64,000 bases of DNA, from assembly GCA_032154105.1 (NCBI GenBank), contig JALDYI010000001.1, forward strand, positions 124,001 through 188,000. Reading direction: 5' to 3'. Positions 17,374 through 25,662 of this stretch are shown here, piece by piece. The notes beneath the pieces are model-generated. The model was not told the DNA's origin and did not search any database. It worked only from the letters and a program-made list of their open reading frames with translations. Numbering within the stretch: the first letter of the stretch is position 1; every line of letters starts with the position of its first letter. A program made the position numbers and the translations under genes. The DNA comes from UBA6022 sp032154105 (lineage in GTDB: Bacteria > Patescibacteriota > Saccharimonadia > Saccharimonadales > Saccharimonadaceae).

Positions 17374-17502
17374 GGCGGCGCGCTTGGCTGTAGATGCCGC
17401 TTCCGTGGCTACGACGCGTATGTCGATCTTGTACGGGGATGAATAAATAAGACATATAAAACACGTCTTATGGGGATGATCTTGATAATTGATGGAGGTG
17501 CG

Positions 17503-17548
17503 CTACGGCGGACAAGGGAGCGGATATCGCTCACCCCGTCCACCGTAG
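17503..17548 (-). terminator. Compound hairpin after the orphan gene
   Basis: CTACGGCGGAC (17503-17513) pairs with GTCCACCGTAG (17538-17548) with one mismatch-type wobble, with an inner GAGCG/CGCTC stem. It lies just past the stop of the minus-strand gene and probably ends its transcript, though no long U-tract is visible. Confidence 0.6.
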
Positions 17549-17555
17549 CATCCGT

Positions 17556-18302
17556 CTAGCAATCGGGTGTCAACTGCTGGCTGGTCTGCGTGACCATACG
17601 CCGCTGCAGCCAGCCCGTGTGATTGCCGACCCGGTCGCTCAGGACGATGCAGCAGTTGATTGCTGTCAGCTCTGCACCGTGCATACGCTGCGCCCATGCT
17701 ACCAAGTACTTTCGTACAGGGGTCGAAAAGGTGAACATGACCTGATTGATCAAGTCGATCCATTCGGCCCGGCCGGCTTCGCCTGGCTTGGCGGAGACCG
17801 AGTGGGCAGAAGCGGTTGCAATTGCCTGTTCGACCATCTCGTGCACCTTCGGCATGTCCTGACGATGTGCCTCGATGATTGCCATCAGGGTTTCGTCATC
17901 GATGTCGTCGGTCGCGACTGTCCGTGCGTTGTAGTGATCGACCGTGGCAAGGAAGTTCGGTACCATCGTGCCGATACCATCCCAGCCAAACTTGATCGTA
18001 GCGAAGCCGTACCGGCGCTGCATGTGCTCGCGGGCGAGGTCGCCATACGGTGTCGCCAGCAAGCGGAGCAGGCTTTTGTACGTCGCCACGTCCAGCTCGG
18101 GGTCGTTGACTCGCAAGTGAACCGCGCCGCATTCGCACTGCTTGCTAGCCGGTGCGACCCGCTCGATGTACCCGATAGGGTCACCGGGCAGATCTTGACG
18201 GAGTGCTGCAATTGTTCTTGCGAGAGTCTGATCGCTCAGTTCTTCGGGTAGTACGTCAGCATGGAGCGTACTCATAACACCGGCAGTCTGGGGCATTGTC
18301 AT
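17556..18302 (-). CDS. GC-rich orphan protein, unknown
   Basis: This is a soluble protein of 248 residues from the ATG at 18302 (a further ATG lies two codons later). It contains a Cys/His cluster (SKQCECGAVHLRV, about residue 50) that could bind metal, and is otherwise helical. Its GC content looks clearly higher than that of its neighbours and it is framed by two strong hairpins, which suggests horizontal acquisition. I do not recognise the family. Confidence 0.6.
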   Translation of the reverse strand: MTMPQTAGVMSTLHADVLPEELSDQTLARTIAALRQDLPGDPIGYIERVAPASKQCECGAVHLRVNDPELDVATYKSLLRLLATPYGDLAREHMQRRYGFATIKFGWDGIGTMVPNFLATVDHYNARTVATDDIDDETLMAIIEAHRQDMPKVHEMVEQAIATASAHSVSAKPGEAGRAEWIDLINQVMFTFSTPVRKYLVAWAQRMHGAELTAINCCIVLSDRVGNHTGWLQRRMVTQTSQQLTPDC

Positions 18303-18343
18303 GGCAGACAACTTTCTGTGAGGCGGATACTGGTCTTGTGACC

Positions 18344-18379
18344 AGCGCTGCGTTATCAGTTGCTTTATAACGCAGCGCT
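18344..18379. repeat. Perfect 13-bp inverted repeat
   Basis: AGCGCTGCGTTAT (18344-18356) and its exact complement (18367-18379) flank a 10-base spacer. It lies between the end of the CooC-like gene and the start of the orphan gene, both minus strand. There is no U-tract, so it could be an operator or a U-less terminator. Confidence 0.7.
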
Positions 18380-18392
18380 AATCGCAAGCGTA

Positions 18393-19325
18393 TTAGAGAT
18401 GCGCTTTTGTAAATTCTTCCAGAGAAAACGAAGGATCAATATGCTGATGAGTTTCTGTGCCCATCCAGTCATCGGCGTTTTTGCGGTGCAGGCGGTGGCT
18501 ACGTGTTTCGAGTAGCTGCCAGTCGCGCTGTACGTTCATTAGCTGTACTGCTAGTTGTTCGAGCGCACCTTCAAGCTCTGGCTCCATGTCCGAGTAGGCA
18601 AGGGTGACACCGCGTTCGCGCTGGCGAATAAAGCTGGATTGTCCGATATAGGCCGCAACTGTGCCAACTCTACTTTCGATGAATTTTTTATCGTCGCTAT
18701 CTTGAACTTTGTTTGCGACAACAAACATCGGCACGTCGTACTCCTTGATATTTGGCAGAAACTGACCGTAGACGCTGAGTGATTTTAGCGTTGGCTCAAC
18801 TACAAGAACAAGCGCGTCAACTTTTGCAAAAAGCGACGACGAGAATGCATCGGCTCCGGCTGTCATATCCACAATCACTACATCGTCTTCATGATCGAGC
18901 ATATGGCCAAGTGTAAGCTCGACCGCGCCATTTAGTCCGTGATAGCAGCGCACTCCTATATTACCTTCGGGTATTTCGCCAGCACCAGCTACCATAACGT
19001 CACCTGCCATTTGTGTGTAGTGCGCGATAAACCAATCGTCGTGGTCGAGAGTGACAAAGCGGGAGCCAGTTCCTGGTGGTGTGGTTTTGCGCATAGTCGT
19101 TTCAGTGAATAGCGGGTTAGTTCCACGAAGATGCTTTTTGATGACGTCAAGTTCAAGGCCCATGCTGCGCAATTGGCCGTTATAGCCAAGTGCCCCAGCA
19201 AGATGTTGGTTAATGTCGGCATCAAGGGCAAGTACTCGTTTGCCGCGATGGGCCATATAGCCAGCAAATAACGACGCTGTCGTCGTCTTGCCGCTGCCGC
19301 CTTTTCCTACAAACGCAATTCGCAT
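18393..19325 (-). CDS. CooC/ArsA-like P-loop ATPase (MinD/ParA superfamily)
   Basis: This 310-residue ATPase has a deviant Walker A GKGGSGKTT (about 7-15), switch I LALDADINQH and switch II VVIVDMTAGADAF. The CooC subgroup helps insert nickel into carbon monoxide dehydrogenase, and related proteins handle other cargo. No carbon monoxide dehydrogenase is seen here. It is divergent from a Fur-family regulator with only 65 bases between start codons, so metal-linked control is plausible but inferred. Confidence 0.85.
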   Translation of the reverse strand: MRIAFVGKGGSGKTTTASLFAGYMAHRGKRVLALDADINQHLAGALGYNGQLRSMGLELDVIKKHLRGTNPLFTETTMRKTTPPGTGSRFVTLDHDDWFIAHYTQMAGDVMVAGAGEIPEGNIGVRCYHGLNGAVELTLGHMLDHEDDVVIVDMTAGADAFSSSLFAKVDALVLVVEPTLKSLSVYGQFLPNIKEYDVPMFVVANKVQDSDDKKFIESRVGTVAAYIGQSSFIRQRERGVTLAYSDMEPELEGALEQLAVQLMNVQRDWQLLETRSHRLHRKNADDWMGTETHQHIDPSFSLEEFTKAHL

Positions 19326-19355
19326 ATTAACTACGTTAGCTCAAGAAACTCGTTT

Positions 19356-19389
19356 TTGCAATAATGTCGCAATTTTGCTATTATTGCGA
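19356..19389. promoter_or_regulatory. Palindromic operator overlapping the fur-like promoter
   Basis: TTGCAATAAT (19356-19365) and ATTATTGCGA (19380-19389) form a near-perfect inverted repeat. The second arm overlaps the TATTAT -10 box at 19379-19384. The element fits autoregulation by the Fur-type protein and shared control of the divergent ATPase. Confidence 0.6.
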
Positions 19390-19390
19390 T

Positions 19391-19810
19391 ATGTCATTAG
19401 ATATAAAGAAGTTTTCAGACGTCCTTCGTATGCATAAGGTTAGTGTTACTGCGTCACGTATGAAGATTTTTGAAACACTCCTACAAGCTGAACGGCCGCT
19501 TACAAATAGTGAGATTGTCAAGCGCACACCGACTGTTGATCGAGCGAGTGTTTATCGTAATCTTGAACTTTTTGCGGAGCTTGGTATTACTGAGACAATG
19601 CTACGCGGGTGGACGCCGCTCACTGAGTTGGCGGAGCCTTTTCGGGCGCACCACCATCATATGACCTGCGAGTCATGTGGCCGTATGATTGAAATTGAGG
19701 ACCACGAACTAGAGGAGGTGCTTGGTAGTATTGTTGCCCGACATAATTTTAAACTGACAAAACATCTCGTTGAGCTGACGGGTCTATGTGCGCAGTGTCA
19801 GGTGTCCTAA
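19391..19810 (+). CDS. Fur/Zur family metal-responsive repressor
   Basis: This 139-residue protein has a winged-helix DNA-binding half (1-80, PTVDRASVYRNLELF) and a C-terminal dimerisation half. The latter has an AHHHH metal cluster and two CxxC pairs (Cys93/96 and Cys133/136) for structural zinc. TATTAT ends 6 bases before ATG 19391, so the transcript is leaderless. Whether the signal is iron, zinc or peroxide cannot be decided from these residues alone. Confidence 0.9.
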   Translation: MSLDIKKFSDVLRMHKVSVTASRMKIFETLLQAERPLTNSEIVKRTPTVDRASVYRNLELFAELGITETMLRGWTPLTELAEPFRAHHHHMTCESCGRMIEIEDHELEEVLGSIVARHNFKLTKHLVELTGLCAQCQVS

Positions 19811-19889
19811 CAAAAGGCTAGTGCGGGTATTGGGCTAGTGCGGTGGTCGATAGTACGTTACAATAATCACATAAACGAAAGGAGCTTCT

Positions 19890-20744
19890 ATCCGGTTTGA
19901 TATCGTAAAACGAATTGGGCTAGTTCTCCTTGGGAGTGTTATTACTGCAGTCGGTCTGCAGTTTTTCTTATTGCCGAATCATCTGCTCGATGGTGGTGTG
20001 ACGGGCTTGTCTATTATCTCCGCTCAGCTTTCGGGATTGCCACTCGGCCTGTTCTTGCTGCTTTTTAATATTCCTTTTGTGCTGCTTGGTTACAAAAAGT
20101 TCGGTCGGTCATTTGCGTGTTATTCAATTCTTGGCATTGTGACGCTGGCACTTTTGACGCTGGTGCATGTGCCGCATGGCTTTACGGACGTGCCGATATT
20201 AGCGGCGGTGTTTGGCGGCATGATCGTAGGGATCGGCGTGGGGATTGTCGTTCGCTATGGCGGCATTATCGACGGCGCGGATACGGTAGCGGTGCTTATC
20301 GACCGCGAGACGGTATTTTCGGTCAGCGAGGCGATCATGGCAATCAACGGAGTGATCATTACCATCGCAGGCTTTGTGTTTGGCTGGGAGCAGGCGCTTT
20401 ATTCGCTGATTGCGTATTTTGTGGCACATAAGGCAATCGATGTAACGGTCGAAGGGCTGGATGAGTCAAAAAGCGTCTGGATTGTAAGTATGAAAGTGCG
20501 CGAAATCGGTAAGGCTATCAACGAGCTGATAGCCGAACCAGTGACCTATATCAAAGAAAGTGATCCAAATGATCGTGAGCCGCATGGAGTGATGTTGGTT
20601 GTGATTACTCGGCTCGAGGAGCAGAAAATAAAGCATGCAGTACGTTCAATTGACCCCAAGGCCTATATTGTAATGACGAGCGCCCATGAGGTGGTAGGTA
20701 AGGTATCGGAGCGTTCTTTGTATAAAGAAGAGGGTGTATTATAA
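19890..20744 (+). CDS. YitT family membrane protein, probable AUC start
   Basis: This is a protein of 284 residues with five hydrophobic segments (N-terminal YitT_membrane domain) and a C-terminal DUF2179-type domain (about 215-275, SMKVREIGKAINEL). The homologous N-terminus (RFDIVKRIGLVLLGSVI, then LLPNHLLDGGVTGLS) is encoded upstream of the first TTG (19971). The only well-placed start is ATC at 19890, five bases after AAAGGAG. No ATG, GTG or TTG exists in frame before 19971. Function of the family is unknown. Confidence 0.87.
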   Translation: MRFDIVKRIGLVLLGSVITAVGLQFFLLPNHLLDGGVTGLSIISAQLSGLPLGLFLLLFNIPFVLLGYKKFGRSFACYSILGIVTLALLTLVHVPHGFTDVPILAAVFGGMIVGIGVGIVVRYGGIIDGADTVAVLIDRETVFSVSEAIMAINGVIITIAGFVFGWEQALYSLIAYFVAHKAIDVTVEGLDESKSVWIVSMKVREIGKAINELIAEPVTYIKESDPNDREPHGVMLVVITRLEEQKIKHAVRSIDPKAYIVMTSAHEVVGKVSERSLYKEEGVL

Positions 20745-20748
20745 GAAT

Positions 20749-21111
20749 ATGACACAACGAGAAAAGTACGCCAGCGTCGAAGAGTATATGGGTGATTTTT
20801 CTGGTGAGACAAAGCAGCGGCTCGATTGGCTGCGCGATCTTATCAAAAAGTTGGCTCCGGAGTCGACTGAACGAATCTCGTACAATATTCCGGCTAGCTT
20901 TATTGGCAAGACAATCGTCGTATATTACAGTGGCTACGAACGTCACGTGTCGCTGTATCCGGTCAAGATAGCCGCGGAGACACTTGATCCTGAGCTTGAA
21001 AAATACTTTTCGGGCAAGTCGACACTGAAATTTCCAAACGGCCAGCCTCTCCCCGTGAAGGCAATTGAAGCATATATAGCGCAGCGTGTGAAAATCGCGC
21101 GGGATGAGTAG
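20749..21111 (+). CDS. DUF1801 (YdhG-like) protein
   Basis: This 120-residue protein has the DUF1801 pattern SVEEYMGDFSGETKQRLDWL and ISYNIPASFIGKTIVVYYSG. A Bacillus relative (YdhG/Fra) is described as an iron chaperone, but most are uncharacterised. TATTAT in the end of the YitT gene finishes 6 bases before ATG 20749. Confidence 0.82.
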   Translation: MTQREKYASVEEYMGDFSGETKQRLDWLRDLIKKLAPESTERISYNIPASFIGKTIVVYYSGYERHVSLYPVKIAAETLDPELEKYFSGKSTLKFPNGQPLPVKAIEAYIAQRVKIARDE

Positions 21112-21134
21112 GTAATATCTAAAGGAGGAAGCAT

Positions 21135-21635
21135 ATGGACAAAACGAATGTAACCAAAGATTTAGAAAACAAAACTCTCACGATCGAGCGAGTGTTTGAC
21201 ACGCCAAGAGAAACTCTCTGGAAGTTTTATGCCGAGAAGGATTGGTTTGAAAAATGGTGGGGCCCGGAAGGCTGGGAGACGAACGCAAAAATCTTTAACT
21301 TTACGCCCGGCGGTCATGTGCACTACGGCATGAAGTGTGTTGATGAGCGGCAGACCGATTGGCTTGGGCAGTCGTCATGGGGCGTGATGGTAATTGAAGC
21401 CATTGATGCTCCGAATAGTTTTACATATAAGGACTATTTTTCTGATGAAACCGGCATGCTCAATAGTGAGATGCCGACACTTACCATCACTAACAGCTTC
21501 ACTGAAGAGGGTGGGCAAACTCGCCTCGTGAGCGTGAGTCGTGCCGATTCGGCCGAGCAGATTCGGCAGCTGTTAGAGATGGGTATGATCGAAGGTTTCT
21601 CGAGCCAAATGGACAAGCTCGATACGTTACTGTAG
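21135..21635 (+). CDS. SRPBCC/AHSA1-domain protein
   Basis: This 166-residue helix-grip protein has the AHSA1-type pattern RVFDTPRETLWKFYAEKDWFEKWWGP and a C-terminal helix (MIEGFSSQMDKLDTLL). Such proteins bind hydrophobic ligands or assist chaperones; the ligand is unknown. A strong AAAGGAGG site precedes the ATG, so it is probably cotranscribed with the DUF1801 gene. Confidence 0.88.
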   Translation: MDKTNVTKDLENKTLTIERVFDTPRETLWKFYAEKDWFEKWWGPEGWETNAKIFNFTPGGHVHYGMKCVDERQTDWLGQSSWGVMVIEAIDAPNSFTYKDYFSDETGMLNSEMPTLTITNSFTEEGGQTRLVSVSRADSAEQIRQLLEMGMIEGFSSQMDKLDTLL

Positions 21636-21680
21636 GAGGGACGTGGAAAGCGTGTGATCTGATGTCTGCACGGATGACTA

Positions 21681-21709
21681 TTGACAAATCTGATAATCTG
21701 TGCTATATT
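21681..21709 (+). promoter_or_regulatory. Consensus promoter of the candidate ncRNA
   Basis: TTGACA (21681-21686), a 17-base spacer and TATATT (21704-21709). This is the best consensus promoter seen in the window. Confidence 0.8.
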
Positions 21710-21715
21710 GAATAG

Positions 21716-21985
21716 TAACAAACGTTTTTCTATAAACGGATCTCTATAAGAACTTTTACTCGCGTTATGCGAGCGTTCGTACGACCTACTAAGGCACAGA
21801 TACGCCGAGGCGCACGAATCGTACCAGATAGAAGAGCTCTATGTAGCAACACCAACAGAGAGACTTTTGTACTGAGCCAACGCATAGGCCAGGCTGACTA
21901 TATGTTTTGTCATGATAAAACATCGTTCTTTATGTGCGTAAAAATCGTTTAACAAGAAATACCTCGCTCACACGGCGAGGTATTT
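21716..21985 (+). ncRNA. Candidate structured non-coding RNA (about 270 nt)
   Basis: A consensus promoter and a terminator (AAATACCTCGC paired with GCGAGGTATTT, 21957-21985) frame a region without a credible gene; the 61-codon frame at 21767 has no ribosome site. AAACGTTTTT near 21720 can pair with AAAAATCGTTT near 21945, closing the whole RNA. A CTCGC/GCGAG hairpin lies near 21758-21772. It does not show the signatures of tmRNA, RNase P RNA or SRP RNA that I looked for; a 6S-like role is possible. Confidence 0.55.
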
Positions 21986-22034
21986 CGGCGTATAATAAGC
22001 ATAGAGTATTGTGTAACTCGAGGGGGATAGCGAT

Positions 22035-22634
22035 ATGCGTAAAGCAAAGGTTGTCAGTGTCATCGTAGGGATTGTTGCTCTGGGGTTGGCTGGGTGGGTG
22101 GCGTATCTGCTACTGACGCCTCGCAGTGAGCAGCAGGCGATGGTGAGCGATTTTGCAAGTTGTGTAGCGGCCGGTAATCCTGTGAGTGAGACATCGCCGC
22201 GCCAATGTCGTACGGCGGACGGTACAACGTATACCGAGCCGGCCGCTACAGGTGATAGCGGGGCGCGAGCCGCAACGACTTTTGAATTTACTTCACCCAA
22301 GGGAGTGACTGTGCGGCTTCATGATTGGGCTGAACGACGGGCGATTGCGAGCCCGCTGGAGATTAAGGGCGAGGTTCCGGGTAGTTGGTCATTTGAAGGG
22401 AGTTTTCCTCTTGCTCTTTCTGATCCGACCAATAAGATTATTGCCCAAGCAGTCGCGGCGCTAGAGGGTGAGTGGATGACGAACGATTATGTCTTATTTA
22501 CTGCCACACTTACATTTGACGCTCCATCGGAGGGCGGCGGCGGAGTGTTAATGCTTCGAAAAGATAATCCGTCGGGACTACCTGAAAATGACGATGCGAT
22601 TGAGGTTCCGGTTACTTTTTCGACCGCGGAGTAA
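22035..22634 (+). CDS. Membrane-anchored protein with Gmad2 immunoglobulin-like domain
   Basis: This 199-residue protein has an N-terminal membrane anchor (about 5-27), a short Cys-containing region (ASCVAAGNPVSETSPRQC, about 42-59) and a C-terminal beta domain (about 105-198) of the Gmad2 type (IASPLEIKGEVPGSWSFEG). The domain occurs in surface and spore-germination proteins. A GAGGGGG site precedes the ATG. The last 23 bases overlap the convergent SRAP gene. Confidence 0.8.
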   Translation: MRKAKVVSVIVGIVALGLAGWVAYLLLTPRSEQQAMVSDFASCVAAGNPVSETSPRQCRTADGTTYTEPAATGDSGARAATTFEFTSPKGVTVRLHDWAERRAIASPLEIKGEVPGSWSFEGSFPLALSDPTNKIIAQAVAALEGEWMTNDYVLFTATLTFDAPSEGGGGVLMLRKDNPSGLPENDDAIEVPVTFSTAE

Positions 22635-23310
22635 TCGATGATACTTTTTCGATAAGATAAGGTTTATCGATCTTTGCAGAGTTGATGTCGTCGCCGACTT
22701 TGACAATTTCAAGTTGGTCGGGCTCGTATGGGCGCATGATGCGGTAGAGCGTATTGATGTCACTAATTTCAGGGTTGAGCCAATCAGCTTCATCGTCGGG
22801 GTGGACGATGACGGGTAGCCGGCTTGGCGTCATGTCAGATTCGGCGCCGGAGTTGGTGGTGACGATTGAGCAAGTGCCCCATTCTTTGCCTTCAGGGTCG
22901 GTCCATGAGCTATAGAGGCCGGCAAAGGCAAACAGTGGTTGGTCTGTTGGGTGAATGTAAAATGGCTGCTTGCCATTGGCTGTATTTTTCCATTCATAAA
23001 AGCCATTGGCTGGAATGAGGCAGCGCGAGGTACGAATGGCTGTTTGCCAGGTCGGCTTGTCGAAGATGCCTTCCGAGCGAGCGCTAAATGTTTTGTAGCG
23101 AAACACGGAATTAGCGTTCGGGGCACCTTGTGGAATGAAGCCCCATTTCATCAATTCCATTTCATTTTTACCATCACGAGATACAATAACGGGTATGGTT
23201 TGGACTGGGCTGATATTGTAGTGTGGTTTCACGCCCTTGCGGACGCCACTTGCAAGCATGAAGCGGTCAAGAAGTTTGTCTATTTCAAAAAGGGCGTATC
23301 GGGAACTCAT
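22612..23310 (-). CDS. SRAP (HMCES/YedK) family protein lacking catalytic Cys2
   Basis: SRAP proteins form a covalent link between Cys2 and abasic sites in single-stranded DNA. The 232 residues show family blocks PHYNISPVQTIPVI, SARSEGI (Glu), CLIPANGFYEWK and SRLPVIV. The mature N-terminus reads MSSRY instead of MCGRY, so the crosslinking Cys is Ser, and the family His before RMP is also absent. TATACT ends 6 bases before ATG 23310, so this start looks right. The gene is divergent from uvrC. It may have lost or changed chemistry. Confidence 0.88.
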   Translation of the reverse strand: MSSRYALFEIDKLLDRFMLASGVRKGVKPHYNISPVQTIPVIVSRDGKNEMELMKWGFIPQGAPNANSVFRYKTFSARSEGIFDKPTWQTAIRTSRCLIPANGFYEWKNTANGKQPFYIHPTDQPLFAFAGLYSSWTDPEGKEWGTCSIVTTNSGAESDMTPSRLPVIVHPDDEADWLNPEISDINTLYRIMRPYEPDQLEIVKVGDDINSAKIDKPYLIEKVSSITPRSKK

Positions 23311-23368
23311 GCTACCAGTATAACGTACTTGTCGCTCGTGGTCGTGTATCGGGGTATAATAAAAACAG

Positions 23369-24928
23369 ATGAACACAGTGCTTGAGACTAAGCTAAAAAC
23401 ATTGCCGCGCAGTAGTGGGGTGTATTTTCATAAGTCAAAATCGGGTGAGATTATTTATGTTGGTAAAGCTGCGGTACTGAAAAACCGAGTACGGCAGTAT
23501 TTCCAGAGTACACGCGACATGGATGTGAAGACGCGGGCGCTCGTAGCCGAGATTGAAGATACCGACTGGATTGAGACCGAAAGCGAGATCGATGCACTAT
23601 TTCTTGAAAGCGAGATGGTCAAGCGCTATATGCCGCGCTATAACATTCTGCTGCGCGATGACAAATCGCAACTATTTGTGCGTATTGACATGAAGAGTAC
23701 GTGGCCTCATGTGGCGTTTACGCGTAATCCAGCTGATGACGGTGCGGAATATTATGGCCCTTACTATAACGGCTACGCAGTCAAAAAAGCGCTGCGTTAT
23801 TTGCGTAAAGTATTTCCGTACTATACGAAGCTACCGCGTGACGGCGAGCGGCCAGACCTTGACGCGCATATCGGCCTGAGCCCGCGCCCGGGCACTTCGA
23901 GTGAGGAATATAAGGCAACGCTTCGCAAGCTGATTCGTTACTTTGAAGGCGGGAGAAAAGCATTGGCGCGCGAGCTTGAAAGAGAAATGCGACAAGCCGC
24001 TAAACTGCACGACTTCGAAGGTGCTGCGCTGCTTCGTAATAGGCTCAATGATCTGCGCGAGTTGCAGCGCCGCATTATGTTTGGCGACAAAGAATTCTTG
24101 GATATCAGTAAAGACAGGGCACTGAGCGATCTGCGTGATTTGCTTGGTCTTAAAAAGACACCAGCCCGAATTGAGGGGTATGATATATCGCATATGAGCG
24201 GCACGAATGTCGTGGCGAGTATGGTGGTGTTTAGCAACGGCGTGAGTGACCGTGCGGGCTATCGTAAATTTAAGATGACTACTCAGCAGAATGATGACTA
24301 TGCCGGTATGTATGAAACGATATGTCGTCGTATGAGTGAGAAAAATGTGAAAGGCTGGGGTATGCCGGACTTGCTACTTATCGATGGCGGCAAGGGCCAG
24401 CTCGATGCTGTGCTTCGGGCGCTTCAAGATCGGCAAGTGGTCGTGCCAACCGTAAGTGTCGCCAAGCGTGAAGAAGAGATCATTATTCATGCCACACGGT
24501 CACATATCGATACGTCTATTATTGCGTCGCTCATTGGTGTGGATGAGCCTGGCGTGTCCGTGCGCCGCGAGGGTGAGTACTATGTTGTCAATCTCCATGC
24601 TGGTCAGCGCAACGCCGGTTCGCACTCGGGCAATCTCCGTGGAGGTGCACCTATCCAGGCGCAGTATACCGATGTCGTCAAATTATTCCAACGTATTCGT
24701 GATGAATCTCACCGGTTTGCCGTGAGTTATCATACGGTACTGAAGCGCCAAAAACAGACCGCCAGTAGTCTCGAGGATATTCCAGGCATTGGCCCGACGA
24801 CACGCAAAAAGCTCATTCGTACATTCGGCAGTTTACAGGCGGTTCGCGTAGCAAGCCCCGAGGCGCTCGCAGCAGCAATTGGGCCAGCCAAAGCGCAGCT
24901 TGTCGCCCAGTATTTGCCGGCCAAGTAA
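23369..24928 (+). CDS. uvrC: Excinuclease ABC subunit C
   Basis: This is the dual-incision nuclease of excision repair. At 519 residues it is somewhat short for the family. It has a GIY-YIG domain (about 13-95, GVYF...IIYVGKA), a UVR motif (about 195-230), an RNase H-like nuclease domain (GYDISHMSGTNVV and LLIDGGKGQLD) and a C-terminal helix-hairpin-helix (LEDIPGIGPTTRKKLI). TATAAT ends 8 bases before the ATG. Confidence 0.96.
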   Translation: MNTVLETKLKTLPRSSGVYFHKSKSGEIIYVGKAAVLKNRVRQYFQSTRDMDVKTRALVAEIEDTDWIETESEIDALFLESEMVKRYMPRYNILLRDDKSQLFVRIDMKSTWPHVAFTRNPADDGAEYYGPYYNGYAVKKALRYLRKVFPYYTKLPRDGERPDLDAHIGLSPRPGTSSEEYKATLRKLIRYFEGGRKALARELEREMRQAAKLHDFEGAALLRNRLNDLRELQRRIMFGDKEFLDISKDRALSDLRDLLGLKKTPARIEGYDISHMSGTNVVASMVVFSNGVSDRAGYRKFKMTTQQNDDYAGMYETICRRMSEKNVKGWGMPDLLLIDGGKGQLDAVLRALQDRQVVVPTVSVAKREEEIIIHATRSHIDTSIIASLIGVDEPGVSVRREGEYYVVNLHAGQRNAGSHSGNLRGGAPIQAQYTDVVKLFQRIRDESHRFAVSYHTVLKRQKQTASSLEDIPGIGPTTRKKLIRTFGSLQAVRVASPEALAAAIGPAKAQLVAQYLPAK

Positions 24929-24981
24929 TGCTTATGCTATAGTGACGATAAGATATAAGTAACTATAATGTTGCACTATTT

Positions 24982-25620
24982 ATGACAATGATTGACACGA
25001 CTTATCTACGAACAAAAAAAGATGGATTTACGCTCGTTGAGCTGGTGATCGTCATCGCCGTAATCGGCATATTAGCGCTGATTGTATTGGTCGCATATCC
25101 AGGCTATCAACAGCGCAATCGCGACAGCGTGCGTAAGAGTGACGTGCAGCAGGTGGCTTCGGCATTGAGTGCCTACGCACTGCAGAAGAATAGCTATATT
25201 GAGCCGGGTGAAGAATGTGGATCAAGTGATGCGACTTTGCAAGGAAGCGGTAACGGCTGGCTGGCGGCGGACACTAATGACCTTTCCGGTTATGCCGATA
25301 ACTCAATTCTTGAATGTCTGCAGAATGCCAAAGTACTATCGAGTAGTGATGCGTATATTGACCCTTCGGGCTGCAGATGGGATTCTGGCGGGGTTTGTGG
25401 ATCGGGCAGCCTCGGGCAGCCGACGAAGGCGTATATGAAAGCAACCTGCAAGAAGAATGGTGTGAAAACGACCTATGTCTTAGCGCGCCTGGAGTCTGGT
25501 GCGAGTGATGCTGCAACGATCGATAACCTATGCGATACAAATGAGTTACCTGGATTTACTAGCGCTAACGAGGATTGGGGCACGCGCTACGGCATGAACT
25601 ACTTCGTAACTGTGAAATAA
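24982..25620 (+). CDS. Type IV pilin-like protein
   Basis: This 212-residue prepilin has a prepilin-peptidase site after Gly15 (TKKDG then FTLVELVIVIAVIGIL) with Glu at mature position 5. The globular domain has several Cys that could form disulfides. TATAAT at 24964-24969 lies 12 bases before the ATG. With the pilins at 37359 and 38040 it points to a type IV pilus used for surface attachment or DNA uptake. Confidence 0.9.
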   Translation: MTMIDTTYLRTKKDGFTLVELVIVIAVIGILALIVLVAYPGYQQRNRDSVRKSDVQQVASALSAYALQKNSYIEPGEECGSSDATLQGSGNGWLAADTNDLSGYADNSILECLQNAKVLSSSDAYIDPSGCRWDSGGVCGSGSLGQPTKAYMKATCKKNGVKTTYVLARLESGASDAATIDNLCDTNELPGFTSANEDWGTRYGMNYFVTVK

Positions 25621-25662
25621 TGCCATATCTCAAAAGCTATATCGCGACGTATAATAAGAATA

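Noticed and set aside
21767..21952. 61-codon ORF inside the candidate ncRNA
   Set aside because: No ribosome site, no leaderless-type promoter at its start and an amino-acid composition unlike a folded protein.
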